64,000 nt of DNA, taken from Agapetus fuscipes (taxonomy: Eukaryota; Arthropoda; Insecta; Trichoptera; Glossosomatidae). This document shows positions 43,308 to 54,694 of this stretch, piece after piece. The first letter of the stretch is position 1. Each line of letters begins with the position of its first letter. The translations under genes and the position numbers were made by a program. The notes under the pieces are model-generated. The model saw only the letters and a program-made list of their open reading frames with translations, made no database searches and was not told the origin of the DNA. The stretch spans positions 17,179,001 through 17,243,000 of the forward strand of contig OX637332.1 of the NCBI GenBank assembly GCA_951799405.1, read 5' to 3'.

Positions 43308-43640
43308 GGTCATTAGCTCAGTTGGTAGAATGCTTGCACTCCATGCCGAGAGCAAGGGTTCGATCCCCACCGAGGCTGTCATAAACGATTTTCCGTTTCG
43401 GTGTTTATTTCAAACACAAAGTAAATACCGACCAAGTGTACCCAGCCTTCACAAGAAATGAGAACCAGCCCCCCCAAGAGCTCGGAATCCCCCCTTCAAC
43501 CAAAGTGGTTGGTATGAGGCCGACCCTCTTACCCGTAAAAATAAATAGTTCCCGAATCATCACATGCAACCCCCTCGGGGATAACGCAGACAAGAAGTTA
43601 CACTATATGTGTGTCTCAGTTACGTTTTTTTTGTATGAAA
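43308..43640 (+). repeat. SINE A, best-preserved full copy
   Basis: The tRNA-derived head has an excellent A-box (TAGCTCAGTTGG, 43314-43325) and B-box (GGTTCGATCCC, 43358-43368). The body then carries GTTTCGGTGTTTATTTC, AGAAATGAGAACCAGCCCCC, CCTTCAACCAAAGTGG, GTAAAAATAAATAG and ends ACACTATATGTGTGTCTCAG before a T-run (a possible Pol III stop). A true tRNA gene is excluded because the acceptor stem does not close. Confidence 0.85.
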
Positions 43641-43774
43641 ATTGGCCAACCTCAGCCAACATTAAGTTGGATCTCCTTTTCGCTAAAAATTCTTTCAAAC
43701 GCCATGTTTTTTTACTCGTTCCAATAGATGTGAGGTTGGCCTCTCAAGAACAGGTACCTATCTCAAAATAAATC

Positions 43775-44022
43775 CAACCTATAATCCAAGTTGCAAGGAT
43801 ATATTCATTTAGAGCTCTCAAATGCATGCCCACAAACAAAAACGTGTAGTTCGCGCTTACAGATGCTGAATGTGTACTTACAAATAAAATCCAAGCCTCA
43901 AATGAGCATAAGCCCTACAACTTTTGCCGACCTTCCCTGACACAGGGGTGACATAGGCAAAGTGAACCATTTTTTACAGTATGGGTGGTCAGCCTCATAC
44001 CAACCTATAAGTGAAGGAATTA
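43775..44022 (-). repeat. RTE-LINE 3' module, complete
   Basis: A young-type reverse copy from CTATAATCCAAGTTGCAAGG to CAGCCTCATACCAACCTATAAG-like boundary, with the CCCTGACACAGGGGTGACAT hairpin block. Confidence 0.85.
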
Positions 44023-44071
44023 TTCTAAGTAATGGCTTATATTTTTGTAGAAGAGAAAACAGTAAGATGTC

Positions 44072-44312
44072 CTTGACTAAAATGTTGGCATGAGGCTGAC
44101 CCCTCATGCTGTACAAAATTCATTCATTTTTACCACCCCGGTTTCAGGAGCAAGTGGCAGGAGTTGCATGGTTTATGTTCTTGTGTGTTTTGGTTTATTT
44201 TGTAAGTAGGTACATGTAGAATGTAGCAAACTTACATGTTACTGTGTGTGGGCAGGCTTTAAATATGAACATTAAATGTCAATATATCTTTGCGACTTAG
44301 ATTACAGATAGA
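44072..44312 (+). repeat. RTE-LINE 3' module, older subfamily
   Basis: It starts CCTTGACTAAAATGTTGGCA. Shared variants with 34336-34580 are GTACAAAATTC and GGCAGGAGTTGCATGGTT. It ends TTTGCGACTTAGATTACAGA. Its 5' boundary faces that of 43775-44022. Confidence 0.75.
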
Positions 44313-44334
44313 AAGGTAAAAATCGGATCAACCG

Positions 44335-44450
44335 TACAAGTAGAGCCCTTGAGGTGTGACACACACAAAAACGGAACTCTCTTATCATTTGTAATTTAAA
44401 ATAAATTATCCTGATATTATTATTATTATTATTAAGTAACAAAATGCTCT
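44335..44450 (+). repeat. CR1-like LINE/SINE B tail with ATT microsatellite
   Basis: GAGCCCTTGAG, the stem-loop GTGTG-ACA-CACAC (44354-44366), AAAAACGGAACTCT and AAATTATCCTGAT are followed by about seven ATT units. Only the tail is present. Confidence 0.7.
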
Positions 44451-44464
44451 ATTTTGCCGTTTCA

Positions 44465-44620
44465 TGAAAAGGCGGCAAATGCGCCTGTTGTATGGCCATT
44501 TGAGATTTTGGTTTTATTTAGAAAGTCAGCCTGTAACATGTTTAAGCGAAAACTAAAATGTGTTAGCTTGTGGACGTGAAATAAATGTGAATCTTACACT
44601 TTTTAATATACCTATTTAAC
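44465..44620 (+). repeat. RTE-LINE 3' module, decayed
   Basis: It keeps TGTTGTATGGCCATTTGAGA, TTTGGTTTTATTTAGAAAGT and AACATGTTTAAGCGAAAACT in module order, with GTGGACGTGAAATAAATGTG at the end. Confidence 0.5.
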
Positions 44621-45404
44621 ATTTTATGCAGATTACATTAAACAGTTTAGGTCTCGTAAATTCGCACGCAGTATAATTCATCTCATTTGCATAAAAGGGT
44701 TTTATAAAACTGTAGGCGGCTATGAAGGCTTAATTTAAGAAAAAAATAGATAAATAAGTAGAACAACAGAAAATTAAAGCAGAAAAAAGTAATTTAATTT
44801 TTTTCCGTTTATATTATTTTAAAAACCAATTCAGATTACTGTTTTTGGTTCTATACGCCTCCAACCATTTTTGAAAAGCAAACTCAACAATGCGATTATC
44901 AAATGTATTTGCGATTTTTCTTTTATTTGACAGAATATGAACAGTGCATTAACAAGCGCATTAACAAAAAGACTATACATTTTATCTGTGATCGTATTTG
45001 ATAAAATTTATGGTGAAAAATGAAATTGTTTTGACTGTAACCGCTGATTCGAATTAATCATTTTCAAATAATGAAACCAAATGCGGTGGTTTCACAAAAT
45101 ATTGTAGACAAAATGAGATGGGGATTTCCATTGGCGTTAGCTTCACATAATAAACCTTCTCGGTGCTATTCACACACAGAAAATCCCTGGCACAGCCGCC
45201 AGCTAGCGTGAAATATCCATTATAAAAATATGATCCATAAACGTTGATCCATGGATCAGCAATGGATTATTTGTTTTGTGAATAACTCTGATAGAGCCTG
45301 ACTAACTGTAAATTTAATAACTGCAATAAAATTAAAACAAATGAGTTGTTTGAGTTTTCATACCCATGCGCATTTTTTAAATTTTTTATTCAAGTTTTTT
45401 AGTT
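44621..45404. other. AT-rich stretch without recognised features
   Basis: A TGATCCATAAACGTTGATCC and CATGGATCAGC cluster lies near 45230-45260, otherwise only chance frames. Confidence 0.35.
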
Positions 45405-45640
45405 TGATCTCAAACTAAGCTGCAAATAAATATTGACTTATAAAGTTCATACTTAATACGGGAGAAGAGACCATTTACACATGCTGCATGCGCATTTACG
45501 AATTAACACCCACACCTTTTAAAGGTATTACAAAAGGTACACACCCTGCAAGTCTTGCCGACTTTACCTGATATTAAAAAAAGTGAATAATTGTTAACAC
45601 TACGGGTGTTCAATGGTCATTCTCATAACATCCAAAAATA
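45405..45640 (-). repeat. RTE-LINE 3' module, diverged
   Basis: Reverse order kept: CAAACTAAGCTGCAAATAAA, ACACATGCTGCATGCGCATT, ACACCCTGCAAGTCTTGCCG, then a degraded front. Confidence 0.65.
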
Positions 45641-46189
45641 AAGGAGCGATTGCTTAAGAGAAAATGCTTACATTTAAAATTAAACTAGCTAGTAAATTCT
45701 AGTCCCTTTATTTTTGTAGTCCACAATATTTTCTTCAAGTAAATGTTATCATATGAACCCTTTGTGTTAACTAAGTAAACTATTGAGTATGTTGATGATA
45801 CTAAAAATACAGATTGCATAATAAACACTTCTACACACAAATGGTTCTAAGACTTTGAATTCTGCCATTGCTCCTGGCATGAGAATGCGGAAAGTTCCTT
45901 AGAATTCTCCCGATTTTATTTACAAAATTCATCAAAGTACGCACATAAATAAAAATAAATAATACAACTACTTTTGTCTTCAAGCTTTTCAAACCCATTC
46001 TCTAATCTCACTTTTAATTGTTAAACTGAAAATATTCCATCCATAAACATTTTTTTTAAAACATTGACGATTCTAAAATAATCTTCACGGAAAATGTAAG
46101 ATTTTCAGTGAGAAAAACAACTTGATAATAATTTAAAAAAAAATAGGGTAGGGCACACACGTTGACAAATACAATAGCAACACTCTCAT
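45641..46189. other. AT-rich stretch without recognised features
   Basis: Nothing beyond chance frames was seen. Confidence 0.4.
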
Positions 46190-46545
46190 TATCTACGATC
46201 GGTGAGAGAATAAAAATGTTTGCCGTCGTCCTTACAACAAGGAGTTTTATGATTTCTATAAAGAACCTGATGTGGACAGTTCAATCAAAGTAGGTCGCCT
46301 AAAGTGGTCTGGTCACACAATTAGTATGGACGACGAAAACTCCATTATATTAAGCGGCTAACACTCTCAGCACCACAAGGCCAAAGGCCACCAGGACCGC
46401 TATTCTTGTAAATTCCTTACACTTTGGATTTCAATACAAGTCGGAGCTTGCAAGCGCTTCGATGGAAAACCGTTGATAAAAAATCGCTATCTCGTCGCCT
46501 TAAGTTCGTTAGGAATTTAGCAGATTCGCGCTTTAGAAAGGCAAA
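46190..46545 (+). pseudogene. RTE-type LINE C-terminal remnant and 3' sequence
   Basis: The plus strand reads YNKEFYDFYKEPDVDSSIKV, GRLKWSGHTISMDDE and, after a stop, TLSAPQGQRPPG-like sequence. This resembles the RTE-type GRLKWxGHxxRMDD to GxRPxGRP segment. From 46400 the sequence pairs with 14860-15045. It is a third LINE lineage, distinct from the 61522 and 11640 families. Stops and loss of upstream domains make it a fossil. Confidence 0.6.
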
Positions 46546-47179
46546 AAATGCTTTGTATGGACGGTGTTAACGCCAATGTGGTGATACGTAACTGGAGAGT
46601 AAAAATTTATATAAATTGTTATCGAAACGTAAAAAAGGAAATAAACAAGATCATAAGATGATACAAGAAAAGAAGTGTAACAAAAATAAACTAGGTATGT
46701 CCAAGAAATATATGTATAGCCGACTAAAAGTAATTTTTATGTAATGTTTTATATAAAATTAATTGAACAAAATGATGGTAATATTATCTTGTGATGTACA
46801 AAAACATTCTTGAGTTTGGTTGCTTGTTTAATAGAACTTGAGGTGTGAAAATAAATGCAAATAAATTTGCAATGAAGATTAGCTAAAATTAGATATTTAA
46901 GCAAAATTGAGGATGTAAACTTTTAATGGACCGGAATTAACTACCCTTACAGCATCTTATGTAACTTTTATGATAATTTAAAGGATTTTATGCATTTCGT
47001 TGTATTGTTGGTATGTTGAATGAAATTATAACTTCTCTCATTAAACTTTCTCGTAGGGCTTAGTACAATGGGAGTTTTCATAACATCCATCAACAAAAAG
47101 CACATATTGTTATTTAAATACTTTGCTTGATGAACTAAATGCCTGAAGACTTTAAAGGTATGCGCTTTATAATAATATT
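46546..47179. other. AT-rich stretch without recognised features
   Basis: Nothing beyond chance frames was seen. Confidence 0.4.
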
Positions 47180-47325
47180 AATATTAGGAAGATTTATTTG
47201 GTGAGCGCTGTTTTTGTGTGTATCACATTTCAAGAGCTCTCTGTCAGTTTGGTCGTCGCTGTAGAAAGCGCCAATTCTCAAGCAAGACCCAATTGCTTTA
47301 AGGCTGGATGGACCTTTGTGTTTAC
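47180..47325 (-). repeat. SINE B, 3' half with CR1-like tail
   Basis: The tail with stem-loop GTGTG-TAT-CACAT (47216-47228) and the body up to AAGGCTGGATGGACCTTTGTG are present in reverse orientation. The head half is missing (5' truncation near 47322). Confidence 0.7.
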
Positions 47326-47344
47326 CCAGTAATATGGACAAAAA

Positions 47345-47595
47345 AGGGTTGCATGTGGCGAGTCAAGATCATTTATCTTCACAGGTATTGGGGCTGAGCT
47401 TACGCCAACCTATTCAATTGAAGTGAAGGAGTTTTCATTTCTTGCGTAGTGTGAGTAAATCTAGCTGGTTTTATGATTTTTTGCTTTGAAAAAAAACTCA
47501 AATGGAAAATGATTCTCACACTCTTTTTAAGCATAAAACGCTAGCTCTGTAACATTGAACGCAAGCTCTGCTTACTGAGCTATCGACCGGATAAG
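47345..47595 (-). repeat. SINE A, diverged copy
   Basis: Reverse copy: GGGTTGCATGTGGCGAGTC, ATTGGGGCTGAGCTTACGCC, TTCAATTGAAGTGAAGG, CATTTCTTGCG and AAATGGAAAATGATT, with a head remnant CTTACTGAGCTATCGACCGG. The extreme 3' end is lost. Confidence 0.7.
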
Positions 47596-47779
47596 ACTTA
47601 GTTGAAATTATTGCCGATTTTTGCAGTATTTTTTTTCAGGAAATACACGCAAGGTTGCTAAAATCCCAAACATTTTTTTAATTTTACGGTAAAGAATGAC
47701 ACACACTAAACTAGTGTATTGAGAAAAGTGCCACCTTCGTGATGTGGGTGTACCGCTAGATGCTTGAAATACGTAGGAG

Positions 47780-48002
47780 GGATATAATCTATAATCTATA
47801 ATCTAAGTTGCAAGGATATATTCATTTAAAGCTCTCAGATGTATGCCCACAAACCAACAAGTGTAGTTCGCGCTTACAAATGCTGAATGTGTACTTACAA
47901 ATAAAATCCAAACCTCAAATGAACATAAGCCCCACAACTTTTGCCGACCTTCCCTGAAACAGGGGTGACATTGGCAAAGTGAACCATTTTTTACAGTATG
48001 GG
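47780..48002 (-). repeat. RTE-LINE 3' module, young, 5'-truncated
   Basis: Triple ATAATCT tail at 47785-47810, then a near-consensus module that stops at CAGTATGGG, just before the GTGGTCAGCC boundary block. Confidence 0.85.
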
Positions 48003-48446
48003 ATCGTGTTACAAATACCAAGTTCTAGGTAGTGCGAGCACCAGGGTTGAATCTTTTTGTTCGTCGCAAGAAGAAAAGTACTCTGCTTTGGAGACCAAAA
48101 GAAGAAAGAAAATATTGGTATTGTATGTTATTGTACCATGAACAATGGAGGGTTGATCGGTAACACGAAATTAAATTTTCTTGTTCTTTGTCTGATACAT
48201 AGGTTTACATGAGGTTCAACACTCGTTCATCAAATAATATTTTTTACGGCCTATTTAATATTTTTTCTTTTGTGCTAAGCTGACAGCAGCCCACAAAACC
48301 CGCTGCTGGCTGCATGGAGAAATGGTGAATTGTCGTGTAGCTGTATGACAAGAATGTTGGAAAAACAAAGATGATAGCAGTTGAGCAGGGAAACCAAGAC
48401 CGATATCAGCTGTTTTTCTAACAATAATAATGAAATTATAATTGTC
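48003..48446. other. stretch without recognised features
   Basis: Short frames only. A slightly more balanced part lies near 48280-48400. Confidence 0.35.
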
Positions 48447-48690
48447 TTATAGGTTGGTATGAGGCTGACTACCCATACTGTTAAATATGGTTCACTTTGC
48501 CAATGTCCCCCCTATTTCAGGGAAGGTCAGAAAAAGGTGCAGGGTTAATGTTCATTTGAGGTTTGGATTTTAATTTGTAAGTGCACATTCAGCATTTGTA
48601 AGCGCGAACTTACACGTGTCTGTTTGTGGGCATGCATTTAATATGAGTTTTAATGTTAATATTTCTTTGCAACTTAGATTATAGATTATA
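48447..48690 (+). repeat. RTE-LINE 3' module, complete
   Basis: It starts CTTATAGGTTGGTATGAGGC and ends CAACTTAGATTATAGATTATAG, with the CCCCCTATTTCAGGGAAGG variant of the hairpin block. Confidence 0.85.
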
Positions 48691-49980
48691 GAAATAGCTC
48701 TTAGACTTATATTTCAGAGTATTCCGCATGCCAAGATATCAGGCTTTGTAAAGGCACTGCTGATGAAGAAGATGAACCAAAAATACAAAGTATGACTTGG
48801 ATAATTCAACTTACAAGAGTTAAAAAAAACTAGATTAAGCACTAGTATACATTTAGGAAAATTTCCCAAAGTTTGTATGGATAACTGCTACAATATGTGC
48901 TTAACTTTATAATTTCACAGCAGGTGAGATACTATGCATTCACCTTGTACGAAAGAAAATATTAAAGTGTATTTCTTGATGAGAGCAAAAGCTTTAAAAC
49001 ACTTCAACTCGCTTTTAGCTCTTTTTTACAATCGTTACATTTTAAAGAGCTCTCATAGCCGGACTTCGCAAGAATCATTTTAGGAAGCTTTTTGTCCTCT
49101 GTGCTTTTGAAGCTTGTTCCTTTTGAAGCTAAGACCTGTTTCCACCTTTGAACAACTTTAAGAACATTTTGAAAAACACCTTGTCTTTAAGTTCAAAGTA
49201 AGCACGTGTTTTATTAAAAAAAAATCACGATATAAAGATGTATATTTGAAGATTTTGTACATTTTATTTTAATAATATAATAGTACAGTTTTGGAAAATA
49301 AATCATGTGGAAATAACTAAACGCAAGTTTTTATAATATTTTTTATATATTATATTACAAATAAATTATTGGTATGATTTTTTTATAATGAGAATATTTT
49401 CTTGATAATATTTCAGCACATCTGAATTACACTAAATGAATCTTCTGAGCACTTTTTTCCACGGATGAATTTGATCTGAGAAATGATCCCATCACCATAA
49501 CAATAAGTATTTTTTAAATTATGTTATAGAGGGACATGAAGTGAATTAAAATGATCGTGACTCTTGTACAGTTGGAACTGTGCCATTTTGCTGACCAGTA
49601 GTGGAGTGCAAGATGTGACCTGCCAAAAGGGGTCCTAGCATCCTTTGAAGCCGTGCCCGATGCCAAGTATTAGAAAAAATATTTTTTTCTAGTGGAAGCT
49701 ATTGAATTTATTAATTTGAATCTCTGTGGAATCAAACCTCAGAAGTAAAATTACTTATAGAATCCGGCTTGAATTCATTTAATTCAGTCAGATTATTTAT
49801 TTTTAAATTTTAATCCACCGATGTCAGCAAGAATTGATTTCTTGTTTTGGTACAAATACTTTTGTCCTAAAAACAAAGAAAACCTGGTATTTCAAAAACA
49901 AAGTGAATTTCGGCATCCATTGAAATAATGTTATTAGTGGCTTTTGTATTTTTATATTAATTAATAAAATAATCTTACAC
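48691..49980. other. AT-rich stretch without recognised features
   Basis: Nothing beyond chance frames was seen. Confidence 0.4.
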
Positions 49981-50295
49981 TCCAGTCGATAGCTCAGTTG
50001 ATAGAGTGTTTGCATTCCATGCCGAGAGCTCGGTCTTAATCCCACCGAGGGTGTCAGAAATGATTTCCCGTTTCAGTGTTTATTTCGAAAATCTAAAATA
50101 AAATACCGGCAATAGTCAGGCTTCACAATGACTGATTACCAGCCCCCTCGGAAACTACAAAATCCCTACTTCACTTGAGGTGGTTGGCGTAAGGCTGGCC
50201 CCTTATCTGTAATAATAAATAGGTTAGACTCGCCACATGCGAAACCCTTCGGAGATAACGCGGCAAGAAGTTTTACTATATGTGTAGCTTAGATT
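49981..50295 (+). repeat. SINE A, full-length copy
   Basis: The head has a near-perfect A-box (ATAGCTCAGTTGATAGAG) and a damaged B-box (CGGTCTTAATCCC). The body is complete through AGCCCCCTCGG, GTGGTTGGCGTAAGGCTGGCC, AATAAATAGGTTAGACTCG and TTTTACTATATGTGTAGCTTAG. Confidence 0.8.
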
Positions 50296-51019
50296 ATCAT
50301 AAATGATATCAATAGTGACATTAAACTGAGGCCTTCCAATTAACCAATTCTGAAAAGCTTAAAATACAAAACCGAAGCGTGCTACAAAATACAGAATGAA
50401 GATTTATTTAAATGTGCAGATACACTATTTCAAATACGCTTTCGTATGATAATTATGTAAGAGTTCATTCAAGGCAGCTCCAAGAAATTTTGCTTCTTCT
50501 TGAAACGCCTAACTTAATCAACAAAATACATGTAGGGCAGCAATGTTAGTGAATTAATCAATCTTCCAGACAAATTACTGAGCCTACAACGTCCTATTAC
50601 ACGCTGCCACCAAACTTATGTGTTTGCAACAACTGAAAAACAAATGTTACACAATATACAAGTAATATTATGGCTTCGTGTGCTTACATAATAGTTCTGA
50701 AATGCGGAATTTTATAGTTGTAAAAAATATGAGTCCTCTTGAAAATACGTAAGCAAGCTAAAAGTACTCAAGGTGAAATAAATGCTAAGCTTGTGAAAAT
50801 AAAACACTGTGTTTTAAGAAAAAAGTATATATAATTAGTTATAAAAATATACTTTAAATATTTAGTACCAGCAACAACGTTTCATTCATGCTACAAAGCT
50901 ATCTACTACATTGATTATATTTTTTCAAAAAGTTTGAAACTTTGAAATCGTTTTAATTGAAGATAAATAATTTCTATTCAGGTTAGTTGACTAATCAGTT
51001 TATATAAAAAATAACTATT
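50296..51019. other. AT-rich stretch without recognised features
   Basis: Nothing beyond chance frames was seen. Confidence 0.4.
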
Positions 51020-51240
51020 TATGCTGTAAAAATGAGTCACTGTGCCAAAGTCCCCGATGATTTTGAATTTGAGTTAGGCAATAGTTGCAGATTTTATTTG
51101 GTCAGTTGAGATTTGATTTTCATTTATTAAGTACACCTGAAGTATGTTTAAGCGTAAACTTACTAATGCCTACAGTGGGAATGCGTTTAATTATTTTAAT
51201 TTTTATTTTAAAGATATCTTAGCAACCTACATTATCTTTT
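51020..51240 (+). repeat. RTE-LINE 3' module, decayed
   Basis: ATGCTGTAAAAATGAGTCAC, GTGCCAAAGT, AGTTGCAGATTTTATTTGG, ATGTTTAAGCGTAAACTTAC and GTGGGAATGCGTTTAATTA are in module order, ending TCTTAGCAACCTACATTATC. Confidence 0.6.
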
Positions 51241-51495
51241 CTAATCTTTTGCCCCGTTTTCCTCAAAGGGGTCGCATGTGGCGAGTAGAACTAATTACTT
51301 TTACAGGTAAGGGACCTGGCTGGCCTTACGCCAAGCATTTCCGTTAAAGGGGGAGGGGGGTTCTCAGATCCCGTGGGGGTTGGTGTTTATTTCTTGTGAA
51401 GGCTGAGTCAACCTTGCCGGTATTTTACTTTTGGGTTTCAAATACACACCGAAACTGAAAATCATTCACCAACTGAGATTTTGCCTGGACTGTAA
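51241..51495 (-). repeat. SINE A, copy with damaged head
   Basis: Reverse copy: CAAAGGGGTCGCATGTGGCG, TTACTTTTACAGGTAAGG, GCTGGCCTTACGCCAAGC, GGTTCTCAGATCCC, TTATTTCTTGTGAAGGCTGA and ACACACCGAAACTGAAAATC. In the head only CACCAACTGAGATTTTGCC (A-box side) is left. Confidence 0.75.
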
Positions 51496-51519
51496 ACGGT
51501 TTTTTAAACCTTTAAAAAT

Positions 51520-51590
51520 GAAGAATAAAGTGAATTAAAACCATGTTTTACCATTTCAATTTTTAAATATATATTTAAAAATGAATTTTG
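51520..51590. repeat. Penelope-like terminal repeat remnant
   Basis: AAAGTGAATTAAAACCATG and TTTTACCATTTCAATTTTTA then AAATATATATTTAAAAATG match the outer part of the terminal repeats at 15300 and 60705. The ribozyme-like part is absent. Confidence 0.55.
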
Positions 51591-52929
51591 TCAGATCCTT
51601 CTAAAAGTGCAAAATACTCTTAAATAAAATTTGATAATCTATACAGATCGCGAGTTGCGAATCGACATCGTAACTTCCAACCGCTTTGGTGAGTGGAACC
51701 TAAAAGTTATCAAATGTAAGGAAGCCAGCTTTCCACCGATCACGTTGCTTGACGAGAGATTCTTTTATTACTGAATTGTCTTTCTCATTTCTGTAGACGT
51801 TAATTAAAAATCTGGGCAAACATCTTGAATAAAAGTCGTTTGCGAGTAAAAAAACTGGTTTATTCTTTGTGTTTCCGTATAATTGACAGTATCTGTGTAG
51901 ATTACTTTTATATAGGTCCTACAATAAAGGCATTCAAAGATTTTCTATTCACGAGGCTTACAAAAATCTATTGTTTTTACATATTTAACGAGTTTCTTAT
52001 GAGATTTGGTTGCAAGACGTAATCTACATTATTTTGAAAATAAAGACGAACTTTTGAATAAAAACAAACATTAAAAACCTATGCTTAGTATTTTTTCGCA
52101 AAAATAAAAATTTGAAAATACATTGAGAGGGAAGAAGCACCCTGAAACAATAAAACTCGGTCACCAAGAGCACTCTGAAAAAAGTTTTTTTTGATAATAT
52201 TTACAAAATATTATACATTCCCCTATTGGTTCGGGATTGTCAGCAATTTTGTTAACAAGTACGTAAATAATAGGCTTAACTCAAGAGGACTGCGAAGAAT
52301 CAATAAACGTACTAAAAGTGTACTTATACATATATCTACAGTGTAGGCTGAAAGGACTGCTTTGTGTACATACATAGCAATACGGGTTTCTAATGAAAAA
52401 TAATTATTTCTGGTTGATCAAAGTGGCACTCAAATAAAGTACTTTTGGTGTTTTTTATATTTATAAAACGTTTGACATGGAAAAAAATCTTGAAAATGTG
52501 AGAAACGATTGGGTGTCATTTTTTGTAAATGTGTATGTAACAAATTCCTTCCCACAGTCAAATATAAAGTTTCCTATCCTTTAAATTACATGGACATTAT
52601 TTTCTAAAATATATGTCTGCCCACCATTTATTCGCTAGGATAATGGAAAAGGAAAACACAATATTAACTACATAGCGTCCGTTTTGAAAAGTTTGGAAAA
52701 CAATGCATGATTTCTACTTTTTTTTTTGGTTTGTATCGATTCATTAAGGGAGCATCTTGAAAATCTTAGGAAACTTAATAAAAGCCTCTTTAACGGTCTC
52801 AAAATTTGTATTATTTTATTTGATATCTTTGTATAGTGTACTTACTTACCTCATATACTTATTTAAACTCAAAGAGACATTTAAAATAATTTGCGTGCGA
52901 CATTTCAGATCAAAGAGTAGTTTGTGAGG
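51591..52929. other. AT-rich stretch without recognised features
   Basis: Nothing beyond chance frames was seen. Confidence 0.4.
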
Positions 52930-53177
52930 TATCTATAATCTAAGTTGCAAGGATATATTCATTCAAAGCTCTCAGATGTATGCCCACAAACAAACACGTG
53001 TAGTTCGCGCTTACAAATGCTGATTGTGTACTTACAAATAAAATCCAAACCTCAAATGAACATAAGCCCTGCAACTCTTGCCGACATTCCCTGAAACAGG
53101 GGTGACATTGGCAAAGTGAACCATTTTTTACAGTATGGGTGGTCAACCTCATACCAACCCATAAGTCAAGGAATAAT
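52930..53177 (-). repeat. RTE-LINE 3' module, young, complete
   Basis: A near-consensus reverse module from CTATAATCTAAGTTGCAAGG to the CATACCAACCCATAAGTCAAGG boundary. It is almost identical to 61522-61775. Confidence 0.85.
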
Positions 53178-53619
53178 AATGATAAGCTAAGTTGCAAAAA
53201 TATCGACGGTTCAAAGGAAGTAGAGCATAAGCGACGTGTTGGTCAAAAATGAGCTGTTATGAATGCTATCCTACTTATAATTTTCCGCTCTTTCTAATGC
53301 GCTAACTCCCATAGCTCTACGATAATTTTTTGTTGTGCCCAAGCAAACAACTGCGTTTTCGAAGTATGGTTTTGGTGTAACCAACAAGCTTTTGTCCTTT
53401 TTTGTCCTAAAGGCGCTTGTGAAATAAAATAAAATCTTAAAACCACATAAATAGGAATGCCAATAAATTCCTTTACTTTTTAAATTTTAGAGCTGTTATT
53501 ATTTTAACGATATGATAAGAAATAAAAAAGTAATGCCATTTTTTTGCAGTCTCAAACTTTAAACTGCTTTACTTAACAATTTAGTTTTTGTCGCTTATGC
53601 CCTACTTCCTTTTTACCTT
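53178..53619. other. AT-rich stretch without recognised features
   Basis: Nothing beyond chance frames was seen. Confidence 0.4.
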
Positions 53620-54172
53620 CGATATATTACATTCGAGATTAATATTTAATGCATTCCCATAAATAAACGCGTATAAACGTGCGCTTAAACATGCTGCACG
53701 TGGACGTACAATATAAAAAATCAATCTCAAATGAATAGAAGCCCTGCAACTCTTGCCGACCTTTCCTGAATCAGGGTCGACATTGGCAAAGTGAACCATT
53801 ATTTACAGAATACGTGGTCAGCCTCATACCAAATTTAAGCTAGAGTGGTACCAGAATGCTTGCAGGAAATGATAATCCTGAGGAGTCTGCGTGAGAGGGA
53901 GCTCACTCTGCGATCTGTGGACAGTGCACCATGCAGAAATAGAAAAAGAAGCACAGCGTTTGGAGACCGCGCTTTTGCCATTGCAGGACCGTCCACTTGG
54001 AATCAGCTGCCCTAAGAAGTGCGCGCCAAGGAAGGGATTGAAAGTTTTAAGATGGGAATGAAGACCCATTTCTTCACCGCCGCGTTAAGTCTGAAAGCGC
54101 CCTTGTCGTAACAGTAGTCACGAAACGGCGCTCTACAAATCATAATCACCAACCTATAAGTCAAGGCATTCA
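53620..54172 (-). repeat. RTE-LINE 3' module split by a CR1-like fragment
   Basis: The module runs in reverse from about 53640 to CAGCCTCATACCAA (53832). It resumes at ACCAACCTATAAGTCAAGG (54148-54166) after the insert at 53833-54147. ACCAA occurs on both sides (53828-53832, 54148-54152), a convincing 5-base target duplication. Confidence 0.8.
53833..54147 (+). pseudogene. CR1/L2-group LINE 3' end, truncated insertion
   Basis: The plus strand encodes FGDRAFAIAGPSTWNQLP, then (after a stop where intact copies continue) VRAKEGIESFKMGMKTHFFT and AALSLKAPLS. This is the C-terminal signature of CR1/L2-group LINE proteins. The 3' UTR keeps GCGCCCTTGTCG and CGAAACGGCGCTC followed by AAATCATAATC. 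It is severely 5'-truncated and carries a stop in the remaining frame. Its relative at 42590-42945 is of the same subfamily. Confidence 0.75.
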
Positions 54173-54694
54173 GACTTAAAATTGTACTTTTAATATATGT
54201 GCACAGATGATGACTTCCCACCGCACACATCTGGGACGTAAACATTTTATGAGGCTTTAATGGCGGGATTCCCCTTGCTTGGTTGTCGTGTCAGGTACAG
54301 CAGCCAGTGGCTTTGCTGGCCTCGCCAAGGCGGGATTAAGTATTCCAGCAGCGACGCTTCTGGGACCCAACGGGCTCTATTGGAGATCACAGACAGGCTA
54401 AGCTGTTGTGCTTGACCGGACACTGCGTGATTTCCGATCTACGGTAAGGCCGGCCAAAACCAGCCGCCATGCGCCGAATTTATGTTTCATGTCGTGACAT
54501 TGAAACTATACAAGCCATACGTTCTGTAAGTGCTTACTTGTTTCGTGTCTTTGCTGGGTTAAATTGGTTTTCAGCTATACACTGTGTGATTGTTCACTTG
54601 CTTAATGCCTTTGATTCTCAAAAACTAATCAAAAAAGAAAAATAAAAAAATCTACAGTATACTGTGATTTTGCAATCATTACTGAAAAAGGTAA
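54173..54694. other. stretch without recognised features
   Basis: 54250-54480 is less AT-rich than its surroundings. I find no frame, motif or repeat in it that I can name. Confidence 0.35.

Noticed and set aside
43308..43385. tRNA gene
   Set aside because: The A- and B-boxes are excellent but the acceptor stem does not pair, and the 330-base SINE A body follows without a break. The same applies to 49981.
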